Assembly: GCA_022702545.1 (NCBI GenBank)
Contig: JAHRBC010000001.1
Location: 3,038,001-3,102,000, forward strand
DNA: 64,000 nt
DNA from: Phycomyces nitens
Lineage: Eukaryota; Mucoromycota; Mucoromycetes; Mucorales; Phycomycetaceae
Direction of reading: 5' to 3'
In this document: piece by piece, positions 20,558 to 30,402 of the stretch
Position numbering within the stretch: the first letter of the stretch is position 1
Layout: the number at the start of each line of letters is the position of its first letter
The notes under the pieces: model-generated
Seen by the model: the letters and a program-made list of their open reading frames with translations, nothing else
Told to the model about the DNA's origin: nothing
Database searches by the model: none
Position numbers and translations under genes: made by a program

Positions 20558-22214
20558 TTAAATAGCCTTTTTGACTTTTGGGGTGCGTCCTCTAGGCTTC
20601 TTTACAGGCGGAACAGATACTTCTTGAATTCTATAGCAGAGTATTTAGACATTTTAAAACAATCAAATAAAATGACGACTTACTTTGCAAACGACCTCTT
20701 CAATTCTCTGTCTCTTTCAAGTCGCTCTCCCCAGTAGGCCTCAAACGCATCATCCTAACCCAACCCAGATGTTTAGTATATATGATCTAAACCCTTCTTT
20801 ACTTGATTACCTTCCACGGGGCTTCAGACTTGGCACCAGTACTACCAGTGTCATTCCTCTTGGGATCTTCTTTTGATTTACTCTGTTCAATAACAAACTC
20901 ACTGTTTTTTAACCTGTCCTGCCAGTACTTGACATTATCCCAGAAAATTTCGTTTTTGGGGTTAAACACAAAAGAATTCAAACTGGTTTTTGTGCATGTT
21001 GTCGAATAGACTTTTGCTTCACTTAGAGAAGGTTCATCTTTCCAGCCATCTTTTGTTAGGTAGCTTTTATCACATATTGGCAACAGTGCAGATAGTTCCT
21101 CTCGGTCTTCTGCTGTGAGTCCTTCAATCGTGGATATATCAATCAAAGACTATAGAAAACAATGAGTGCCATTACAAGAATGAATAGATAAGCTGCATAA
21201 ATAAACCTTTAGATCTGCATTTCCTAATTCACTGTTGGGATCGTGCATGAGTACATCAAGGGACCATTTCTTTGCTCGGGGTTTCTTTGCTATAGTCTTT
21301 ACAGTAGTGATCTTTGGTGCCTTTGGCTTTGGTGGGTTCTTTGGAGCCTTTGGTTTTGGGGGTGCCTTAATCTTTTGAAGTCTTGGCTTTGGGGGCACCT
21401 TTAGTTTTGGTGATTTTTTTGTATTTGAAACGTTGAGTGTATTCTCAGAGACTTGTTCAGGTGTATAATTGGGTGTAATATCAGCATCCATTCCAACAGG
21501 AGCCTCGGCAGAAACTCCAGTGGGTATTTCAGTATTAATTATAGCAGGAATTTCAACAGCAAGTTCAGCAGACATCTCAGTAGCAATTCCAGCAGGTACT
21601 TCAGCGGCAAGACCAACAGGAGTTTTATCATCAATTCCAGTGGGTACTTTATCAACAAGGTCAGTAGGCACTTTATCAGCAAGTCTAACAGGTACTTCAG
21701 TAGCAAGACCAGCAGGTACTTCAGTAACAAGGCCAGTAGGTACTTCAGCAGCAATTCCAACAGGTACTTCACCAAGTCCAGCAGGAGTTTCAGCAGCAAG
21801 TACAATAGGTGCTTCAGTCGCAAATCCATGTGAAGATTCAATGTTTATGCCAATAGGTATCTCAGCAGCAACTCCAACAGAGGTTTCGATAGTAGGGGCA
21901 GCAGATATTTCAGCATCAAGTCCAAAAGAGGCTTCAGTAGCAGGGCCACCAAGCACTTTAGCAGCAACTCCAACAGAGGTTTCAGTAATATTGGCAGGAG
22001 GTATTTCAGTAGCAAGTCCAACAGAGATTTCAATAGCAGGGCCAGGAGGCGCTTTAGTAGCAGGGCCAGCAGGCACATCAGTAGTAAGTCCAACAGGTGT
22101 TTCAGTTGTAATTTCGACAGGCAGTTCAATCATCATTTGAGGCGACTCTTGGAGTGGGATCTCGGAAGGCATCTCTAGGGATTTTGAGGAAGCTCTTAAA
22201 GGTTTCTCGGACAT
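20558..22214 (-). CDS. ASX-homology (ASXL/DEUBAD-like) protein with octapeptide-repeat N-terminus
   Basis: Four exons (22214-21207, 21149-20811, 20754-20684, 20630-20558) close in frame at 496 aa. Residues ~35-260 are about 27 tandem copies of an octapeptide of the type E-V-P-A-G-L-A-T. A basic Pro/Lys stretch (PPKPKAPK repeats, KKPRAKK, a likely nuclear signal) follows. The C-terminal part reads LMHDPNSELGNADLK-SLIDISTIEGLTAEDREELSALLPICD, then FWDNVKYWQDRLKNSEF, then PWK-DDAFEAYWGERLE. This order and spacing matches the Asx homology/DEUBAD domain of Drosophila Asx and human ASXL1-3. There it activates the BAP1/Calypso deubiquitinase that removes ubiquitin from histone H2A. That role is inferred for this protein. 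Start is the only in-frame ATG before the repeats. Confidence 0.75.
21470..22120 (-). repeat. coding tandem repeat, 24-bp period (about 27 degenerate copies)
   Basis: The DNA encoding the octapeptide array repeats with a 24-bp unit such as GCAGGTACTTCAGTAGCAAG (+ strand, 20 of 24 bases). Because the period is a multiple of three, several other frames on both strands stay open through it, including a 223-codon frame on the opposite strand. I treat those as artefacts of the repeat. Confidence 0.85.
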
Positions 22215-22477
22215 TGTTGAAAGATGAAGAAGCAAAAGAAGTAACTAACAGTTTATTTATGCAGTCCTGCAAAAAAAGCAGTCGCTTTGGCTCTTTGTAG
22301 AAAACAAGGACCAACAGGATGGATGTTTAGACTGAAATGGAGTTGACTAGAGACAATTACAAAATAAAGAAGCACAAGTGCTCTAAAGATGTGGTCCAAA
22401 GTAATGATAAACTGTTTATCAAATTATCAATGACGTATCATGGGTTTCTTTCTCTGAAAACCTGCTGAACAAATAAC

Positions 22478-22796
22478 TCAAGTGTCTGATTGGTCAGGCA
22501 GACGTCGTTTGTGGGTGAGTACAGCAATAACGATGGTGTAGGTGATGATGATTATGATGCAAACGGTGGGGACAGTAAACCGAAGAACTTGGACTGGAGA
22601 GCATGTGAGGCTAGAGAGGTTTATTTTTAGTTGATGGTTACGAAACAGCGACATACTTGTTAAATGATAGTGTGCTGGATTTCTTGGTATGCTCTGGCAT
22701 AAAGAATGGATCTTCATCGTCGTCATCGCTTTCTACATAGGTGGCAAACTCGATTGCATCGTCGTCTGGTTCAAGGCTGTTGTCTTCTAAAGCCAT
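22478..22796 (-). CDS. small single-span membrane protein with acidic N-terminus, unknown function
   Basis: Exons 22796-22657 and 22610-22478 join in frame to give 90 aa. The intron has a GTATGT donor and CTCTAG acceptor. The first 45 residues are very acidic (EPDDDAIEF, ESDDDDEDPFFMP). One hydrophobic helix (about residues 59-78, VPTVCIIIIITYTIVIAVLT) is followed by a short basic tail HKRRLPDQSDT. By the positive-inside rule the tail would be cytosolic, or this could be a tail-anchored-like protein with a longer C-tail. I do not recognise a family. It lies tandem to the ASX-homology gene and divergent from the 23149 gene. Confidence 0.6.
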
Positions 22797-23148
22797 GGTT
22801 AGAGTCAAAAAGATATAGAAGGGTCGGACTCTGCAACTGAAAAACGGTGCAGAATATATGTATAAGCCAAGTTTGTCAAATCAGTCCAGCCTTGATAGAC
22901 AACTGGGATTGTCACCAACCAACTCACTGACGATATTCATTGGAATATAATATATAAAATATAAATATAATATATAATATAATAATTATTATTATATATA
23001 TATAAATATATATATATTCTCTCACTTGTCGTCACGCCTTCTTTATTTTTTATTTTATTTTATTTTTTTATTTTATTTTATTTCACAGTCGAGCCTTATC
23101 CTCTTTAGCCTATTCTTCTTTATTACTTGAAAGAAGCCTTTGATAATA
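22797..23148. promoter_or_regulatory. divergent spacer between small membrane protein gene and 23149 gene
   Basis: 352 bp with dense TA/AAT runs at 22945-23017 and TTTTA runs at 23045-23085. These AT blocks probably serve both promoters. No discrete motif could be assigned. Confidence 0.4.
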
Positions 23149-25146
23149 ATGTCCACTGGTCATGTTATATATGCCTGCAAATGTCTGAATATCAAACTCC
23201 ACTTGGCCAACAAGTACATCCTCCAAGGCCATGACAAGGCCCGTACAGAATTCTTTGTTCGTCTCGATACCCCGCCTCTCGAAGGCTGGAAGTTTGAACT
23301 TGGCATGGGTGGAGTAGTGACCGTAAGCATAAGTCTTGTTCCATAAAGATCCTTTTGTGAATACATCCATGTATATATATGTATATGTATATATATATCT
23401 TTATCGCATACTAGGAATGCAATGCGCTTGTACGCACAAAGACAGTGGGTCATGGTGACGCACTGGAAGTTAGCTGTTTGAATTGCGCGACCGGTCCAGT
23501 CTACTCGATCCTCAAGCCAGAAGATCCCAACTCTCAATCATACCCAGCAGATCCTCAGACCTTGACCCAGCACGGAGAGGCTTTGATTGTCCATACAAAA
23601 ACTGTGGTGAGTTTGAGAAGTTCTGGCTTATTCAAAATCAATAGACTTATCTGTTTTTCCTAGTTTGGTCCTGCAATAGACGCACTCAAGAAACAGACAA
23701 ACTACTCGAGTGTGTTCAATATCATACTATCGTCCGATCTTCCTTTTACTGAAGACGACAAACCAAAAGGTAGTTTGGTGTCTTGAGAATGAACAATATT
23801 GATGTAACTCTTAGGCCACATTCCGAGCGAGCTCTATCGACACCACAAGACGTTTGCACAAAAACTAGAAACAGCTTTGGAATCACAGCAACAAGAGACA
23901 GAAGCACGCATCGAAAATTTTAAACGGGAGCAGTATAGTCTATTAAACCAAGCAAAAAACAAGGCAAAATATGAATGGAATGTATTATGGCAACGAATGA
24001 ACGAGGCTTCCAAGACAGTAAATGAAGAAGAAAAACTTGAGCGTCGCATGTCCCGACTGGATGACCATAGTACCCATACTCCTGACAGTGTATTCTGGAA
24101 AAAGATTGATGAAGGCGAGGCTGCCGTCAAACCTGCAGGCCAGGAAGGAGACAGTTCTCTTTCGGGATCTCAAGACGCAAGACCCACTAGCCATGTTCGT
24201 TTTGCGGATAAGGAACCTCCTGCATCCCACTCTTCCTCTTTCCGTCGCTCTACATTTGCTCTTGATGAAGCGATGATTACTGGTAGTCTTAGGAAGAGTA
24301 AGCTCTCTACTGCGATTGACTCGCAACCAGCTAAACAAGGCGAATGGGAAGATGCGTCTGGTAAGACTATACTGAATGACTCTGACTCTGACTGGAATTA
24401 ATGGAGGGCATGTAATAGAAAGGGGCTCTGATTCCGAGAGTGAGGACATGTTTGATCTTGATGAAGAGATTGAATCTGAACCAGAGGTTGAGACTGCAGA
24501 GAAAAGCAATATATCCAAGCTGAAAGATCTGGGCTGGAAGAAGCGACAGGTCAACAAGTATGTCGATGAATACCTCGAAGACAATCATCAGCCATCCTCC
24601 CGCGTTAACGAGACTAGTAAAGAGGACTGTAAGAAACAGTTTTATTATTATTATTATCTTTACTGACACAGTGGTGTAGATACGTTTAGTACATCTGTCC
24701 CTGTGCAGATTCCAGCAATACAGCATGGAGTGCCTTCATTTGGGACACATGTGGAAAGGAATGAAAAGGATGCCTTACATGCTGGATTTGACATGTCTTA
24801 TACTGACAGAGAAAACTCGCTTCTCATGGCTCCATCGGCCAGTCGTAGAAAGTCCTTGGTGACGCCCTCAAGAAGTGGGTCTCGCCAACTGGAAAATGTT
24901 GGCATTGGACGATCGCTGGATACTCGAGACCGCACTGCCAGTCGTTCGCTCCACACTCGAGACGAGATGTTTGAGAAGCTGCGACGGTCAGCCAGTGTAC
25001 TGGAAAATGAGGATCCTCTGGAGGACACAGTGACAGCAGATCAAATGCCTCCACATGTGTGGGTAGCCTCAACATTTGTAGACGAAGAGGAAGAGCTGTT
25101 TGGTGGGGTACCAAAGAGTGGAGGATGGCAGAGGACGATGGAGTAA
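23149..25146 (+). CDS. unrecognised 564-aa protein with N-terminal CxC...CxxC module
   Basis: Six exons (23149-23322, 23415-23606, 23664-23769, 23815-24360, 24419-24628, 24680-25146) close in frame at 564 aa. The first ~160 residues are globular-looking. They have CKC near residue 10 (VIYACKCLNIKLHL), ECNALV at ~60 and SCLNC at ~78-82, a spacing that could bind zinc as in Mis18/Yippee or related beta-folds. A coiled coil rich in Glu/Gln/Arg follows (TALESQQQETEARIENFKREQ). After it come an acidic patch (GSDSESEDMFDLDEEIE), a Ser/Arg-rich stretch (SLVTPSRSGSRQ) and a distinct C-terminal motif (PHVWVASTFVDEEEELFGG). No family was recognised with confidence. It is convergent with Ras, 144 bp between stops. 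Confidence 0.7.
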
Positions 25147-25181
25147 TTGAATAAAGACCAGGATCGGTCGGGCCAAACGAC

Positions 25182-25200
25182 TTTTTTTTTTAAAAAAAAA
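25182..25200. repeat. T10A9 tract palindrome between convergent genes
   Basis: Ten T and nine A in the 144-bp gap between the stops of the convergent 23149 gene and Ras. On either strand a U-run would be transcribed, so a bidirectional terminator role is plausible but unproven. Confidence 0.75.
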
Positions 25201-25290
25201 GAAATTCAATGGTTTGGGCGATATAGATAGATAGATTACAATAATATGGTGATAATTAAATAGAATAAGGTGGTAAGAATGGTATCTGGA

Positions 25291-26177
25291 CTACATTAAC
25301 GCACAGCAACAATTGTTACTGGCATTGTCTTGGTCCATGTCAAAGTTCTCGCGATGGAATCCACCAGACTTTGACTGGGCCTCTTGTTCCTTGTTCATAC
25401 GGCGGATTTCTCGTACGACTTGGTAAAACGAATCTTCTACATTGATTTTTTGCTTGGCCGATGTCTCTCTAAACGGACAATTGAACTGTCTGGCCCGGTC
25501 TCTTCCCTCTAGAGTCCATCAAATTTAATAACCAAAATAAATATAAATATATATACAAGTGGGATGACTGACCCTGAATCGTCACTTGTCGCTCTCCATC
25601 AAGGTCGCACTTGTTTCCCACCAAGACCATTGGAAAGTGGTCGCGATCCTTGACTCTCCTGATCTGCTGATAAAAGGTATTGACCTCGTCAAACGAGAGG
25701 CGCGAAGTGATTGAGTACACGAGCACAAATCCTTCGCCGTTGCGCATATACTGCTCTCTCATTGCACTATTGTCTGGTTAATATCTGCAGAGCATTAAAG
25801 AAAGGGGTCTTTGCCTGTATTCTTCTTGGCCAGCTGTATCTAATACGTCCAATAGAGCTATTTCCTCGTCAATCATGCACTGCTTGCGATAGGAATCTAC
25901 ACAGGGGATTTAGACGAGTAAAGCCATTTGGTCACTTGCCTTCGATTGTCGGATCATACTCATCCACAAATTGAGCCTGAATGAACTGAATGGTCAAGGC
26001 AGATTTGCCAACACCTGGTTTTGTGTAAATGTAAAGCTGGAATGTCGTTGTGCCTTACCTCCTCCACCCACAATCACCAGTTTGTACCTTTCGAGGGTAT
26101 TAATACATATAAAAAAAGAGAGGGACTGAATGGTACAAATAGGTTGCTTACTCTCTAAGAAAGGACGCTTTTGACAT
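25291..26177 (-). CDS. RAS1: Ras-family small GTPase (Ras1-like)
   Basis: Six exons (26177-26152, 26087-26059, 26014-25940, 25896-25815, 25766-25573, 25508-25291) give 207 aa. All motifs are present: P-loop [11 protein letters not shown], switch I/effector [14 protein letters not shown], switch [13 protein letters not shown] with the catalytic Gln, NKCD and ETSAK. The C-terminus NNCCCALM has a CAAX box with upstream cysteines for farnesylation and palmitoylation. So it is a plasma-membrane signalling GTPase feeding adenylyl cyclase or MAPK pathways. Nothing suggests an activating mutation. The third and fourth introns begin GCAAGT and GCAAAG, so they are GC-AG introns. The RasGAP for this type of GTPase lies at 38959. 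Confidence 0.95.
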
Positions 26178-26413
26178 TGAAAAAGGATAAAAAGATGGGC
26201 AGGTTCAGAGGTCGTTTCTTGAGTATGGAAAATAAAAAATAAAATAAAAAAAAGGGATTTCCATGTAACACTGGGTTCTGCGAATACGGAAATCTGGCGC
26301 ATGCGTTTCTCAAATAAAAATGATCAAGACTTGGAAAGGTAGATGATATTCAAGGTAAAATGAGGGTATAAATGTATAAATGCTCTATTATTTATGTACA
26401 AGTCCTATTGCCT

Positions 26414-28640
26414 TCATAGGTAAGGTAGCTGTGAAGGATCAGGTCGATCGTCCGAGTTGAATACAAATGGAAATGCTTGGTTGGGATCCTGGTAGGTACT
26501 TGGATAGGGTATTGACCAGGGCTGTGGAACACCAAAGTCAAGAAAGCCATCGATGGAATACATGGATTGCGGCAGTTGAAGAGTATCTTGGTGCTGTGAT
26601 TGTGGAGTGAGCCAGGGATCCATTCCAACCATGACCGTAGGCTGCACTGGCACTTGGAGTGCTGCTTCCTGGGTCTGGTAGCTGACCAACTGCCTTGAGG
26701 GCTGTGAACGCTGCTTGTCTTTCTGGCGATTTACGCGAGTATGGCCAGCAGGATTAAAGCTGATGATCTTGAATGGAGCGGCTGGTTTGGCAATTGGCTT
26801 CTCTTCAGGGTATTCACAGTGCCTCTTTCGAGGAGAGTGTTCAAAACCAAGTGATTCTTGGCAGACACTCCGGGGACTCGAGGGCTCAGAGCGAGTAAAC
26901 CGAGAAGAGTAGCCAGCAACCACATGGGTCTCTCGGCCCTGATACTTTTGTTCAAGAGCAGTCAGGGTTTCCACAAACATGGAATCCTTGTGGGCAATCA
27001 GCGATTGGAAAATCCGCACAGACTTTTCAAAGTTGATTTCACCAAATGCGGTCAACTTCTGATCAGACCCCATCGAGGCATTCCTGAGATGGATCTGCAT
27101 GGCTGTGACAATGGCGTATATGGTCCCATCGTGCTGGCTCAAGGCATTTGGATTTTGGGAGGTTGCCAGGGCCATATGGGTGATGATTGTGGCTGCATAA
27201 GAGCAGATCTCAAGAGACAAATTCTGGGTGCTTTTTGGCAGAGGATCGTCTTCAATAAACGGCCTGTGCAGCAGGATCAATAGGCTATGGAGGCCAAACA
27301 ACATGATCTTCTCAAAAGAAGAGCTGTCCTTTGGAGCCTCCTTTCCATGGTTAATGGTGTCCTTGATCATTGAGCAGATACATGAGTCTAGAGTGGACAT
27401 CATATGCTGGTTATTCTGTTTTCAATGGGTGAGGATACATGCAGTGGAATCATCAAAGTAGTTACCTTGGTGGGCCCTTGCGAAGACTGTGGGAGATAGT
27501 TGAATTTAATAATTCTCCCGCGTAGTCTGCTGAGCTCAATCAGACTATTAAGGTTTGTAACAGACCGTTGGATATCTAGGTCCTCATCTGGCAAACAGGT
27601 TGGGAGGGGCAAGGTTCTGTACGAGCCAATTAGTAATACAACCAAAAGTAAACCATAACCTACATGTCCTTTTCCTCAAACATAAATGGTCGTCCATAGG
27701 CAAGGCTCATTGAACGGTCCTTGACAAATGCACACCAAAATGTCCTTATATTTCTCTGGACTGATTCAAGACCAACATCACAAGTACCTTTGCGATGGAG
27801 GCCCATTTCTTGTGCCATCCTAAACCCACATCCTGCCCAGACCCATGCCATTGTGTGGTGATTATAGCGCGTGGTGTGCTCCAGATAGCCCGAGAACATC
27901 AACAGGGCCTGAATGGTTGTTATGCGTGGGCAATCGAGATAAAAGGGGATCAATTGTGAGCAGTATGTGACCAATTGCTCTGTTCGGTCTGCAAACCTCG
28001 CTTGGTTCTCATCATAGATCGTGCTACATAGGAACAGACAATAAAAGAACAATGGAGACAGTGGGCAGGGCATGTTCTTTTGGAATAGCCCCAGGCAATG
28101 TTGAAGATAGGGTTTAGAATAGAGTGGGAAGAGTGAATTCACGTGGCGGTAGTACAAATCAACCAGATCCGTTTGTTCTTCTAGGGACACATGAGGAGGG
28201 ACAAACGCATAGGTTGCCAAGGAAGGGTAAGGCATCTCTTTGGGTGTCTCTGGAGATGTTTGGTAAAACGAAGTCTCTCCCATAAAATGCCCGTGTCTGT
28301 CAATTCCGGTGTGTCGGTCTACTCGATGCTGAGTGGTCTGAGGTGGCGATGGAGGTAGTTGGAACACGTCTTTGGAGCCATGTTGTTGAGAATCGTCTGC
28401 CAATCCACCGTCGCATCGTCGTCCTTTGATTCCAAAGCCTTTGGACTTTCTTCCTGGAGTCACAAACTGCTTGATGACCAGACTGGCACCAGTGTTCTGA
28501 AGAATCTCGGCTTCCACCATTGAAAGGTCATTCAGAATGTCCTTTGCAAGGGATTGCACCAGCTGCGACGACGAGAATCCTAGTGGTGGTGGGGATATAA
28601 AATTTACTTGGAGAGGATTATCTGGGTGGGTTTGCTTCAT
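26414..28640 (-). CDS. fungal_trans (Fungal_trans_dom) transcription factor, zinc cluster not visible
   Basis: Exons 28640-27664, 27616-27466 and 27415-26414 close in frame at 709 aa. The central part is the fungal-specific transcription factor domain: LYYRHVNSLFPLYSKPYLQ, CSTIYDE, TIQALLMFSGYLEHT, AWVWAGCGFRMAQEMGLHRKG, RNIRTFWCAFVKDRSMSLAYGRP. The C-terminus is Pro/Gln-rich and disordered. These factors usually begin with a Zn2Cys6 cluster that binds DNA. None is visible in the ~100 residues before the domain or in the 160 bp upstream of the first ATG. A distant 5' exon cannot be ruled out. The basic segment TPGRKSKGFGIKGRR may be a nuclear signal. Confidence 0.8.
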
Positions 28641-29512
28641 CAAAAACAATAAAAGGAAAAAAGAGGTGATTTACTTGCACAACCACCAAAGTTTCACGAC
28701 TTTTTCAAATAAAGTCGGTATAGAAAAAGCCCGAAGGTGCTTCAAAGAGAATAAGTTGCCTCTTCCGGATCCAGACTCTGTTATACTTCTTTGAATGAGT
28801 ATTTGAGCAGTCAGGTCGAGGGCTGTAGGGCATAAAAACGCTCTTTAATTTGGTGATCAATCAACATGGCAATCATCAACGTGTATTGAAATCCACTTGT
28901 GACCTGGTAATCCAAATATTCCTTACGGATGGACAAATGGGCTTAGATTTATACTCTTCATTTCAATGATGATCAATTCAGATGGCTGCTTTAGCTAATT
29001 TCTACAGAACCACCACTTATCACTAAACAAGAGGGAGATCACCCGACCAAATGCTCAAAGAAGAGTAACAGCTACCCAGAAAACCAAACGGGAATTGGCC
29101 ACCTAAATACGCCACAATTACACCACCAAATCACACAGTGTTTCATAAACCCATTTTTTATTATTATTGAAACGCCCTTGGTGATTTATTTAAAGGATCA
29201 TTTGTGTTTATATTTATATATATAAATATATAAATATATAAATATATATAAATATATTGGTGGTATCAATAATAGTATTGTAACCATTGAAACTAAAAAT
29301 GTATTCACAATATCTCATTATCCGATTCAACTCTCCTTACACCAAAGCTTCTTGGACGCCTTTTCAGTGGTCTTGATTCTGGTCATGATTGACTTTTTTT
29401 TATATACTAAATTGAGACACTTGGTGTGCGAATTGCTTTTATTTGCTTTTTTAGATCTTTAATTGATTTGATACCTCTTCCAGAAATCACAGACTGGCCC
29501 TCTCTCCAAGCA
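28641..29512. other. intergenic between eIF4E stop and fungal_trans gene start
   Basis: AT-rich spacer with (TA)n/(AAATATAT)n runs at 29205-29260. I searched the part next to the transcription factor for a zinc-cluster exon and saw none. No other gene was recognised. Confidence 0.5.
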
Positions 29513-30402
29513 TTACTGCACAGTGAACTTTACAGCTTTCTCGGAAGGAGTCTCTCCGTGAGGAGTAAATTCTACCGGGATATTGTTGGGGACATTCATG
29601 ACTTCTTTTACCTGACGACTAGTGTCCAAAAGATTTTTTTTTTCATTAGAGATTTGTAAGAAATTTCAATTATATAACTCTAGAACAAGGAGCTTACCCA
29701 AGGGCCTCAAGTGTCTCGGTCTTCTCGGAATGCTTGACCCACAATGCAACACGGAAAAACACCTTGCGTACGGACACAACAGCACCACAGATCTCATCCT
29801 CCTTGGCAAATTGCTCACCAATCATGGCAAGCAACTAAGACTCGAATATCAGATCCATATTTCCTTTCTTTACCTATCAGTTGAGATCCTTACCAAGTGG
29901 AGCCAGTAGTCATTGATGGCCTCACCGGTACGGTTACGAGGAAACTGGATACCAAACTTTCCACCTTCAGCATTCATGGGATCCTCCCACTCTGGGCGGA
30001 CACCCTTCTTAAAGAAATGGAAGTTGGAGCTAACATCAAGACGGTTCACTCTCGAGATGTTGTTGTACACGCTAACCCACACACGTCCATCATCAGCCTT
30101 CGCGCCATTCCATTGTCTTCGTTTGTTGAACTTTACCCCCAAAAGTCCTCGACTGTGTCAATCGAGACGATCTCCTTGAGGTTCTGCGACCAAGATTGAG
30201 TATTGGCTTTCTTACCCGGGTTGTCAAACCACAGGGTCCAGGTGTTCTGGAGAGGGTGCTTGACATTATAATTGCTACGATCGTGGAAAACAGTTGTGAT
30301 CGAGTTATCGTCGGCAGCGTCAGTTGGCTTTTCCTGAGCGTTGTTGTCAGCAACAACGGTTTCTTCTGCCTGGTGAACAGGGCGTGTCTGAATGTCGGTC
30401 AT
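29513..30402 (-). CDS. eIF4E: translation initiation factor eIF4E (cap-binding)
   Basis: Four exons (30402-30137, 30071-29894, 29834-29698, 29618-29513) close in frame at 228 aa. The cap-binding fold is clear: HPLQNTWTLWFDNPGKKANTQSW with the first stacking Trp region, TVEDFWGVYNNI, YHFF-like FHFFKKGVRPEWEDPMNAEGGKFGIQF with the second cap-stacking Trp and Glu, and IGEQFAKEDEICGAVVSVRK. Residues 1-45 are a disordered Asp/Thr-rich leader. The C-terminus HGETPSEKAVKFTVQ is family-like. It binds the m7G cap and eIF4G to start translation. The GGKFGIQF has Phe where most eIF4Es have Trp (GGKW); it is a conservative change worth noting. The stop is the TAA at 29513-29515. Confidence 0.93.

Noticed and set aside
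21539..22129. two Leu-rich minus-strand frames inside the same repeat
   Set aside because: Same cause; out-of-frame readings of the octapeptide array that look like Leu zippers by composition only.
21469..22140. 223-codon open frame on the + strand across the ASX-homology gene
   Set aside because: It is the antisense reading of a 24-bp tandem repeat. Any frame without a stop in one unit stays open through all of them, and the minus-strand frame joins a conserved domain.
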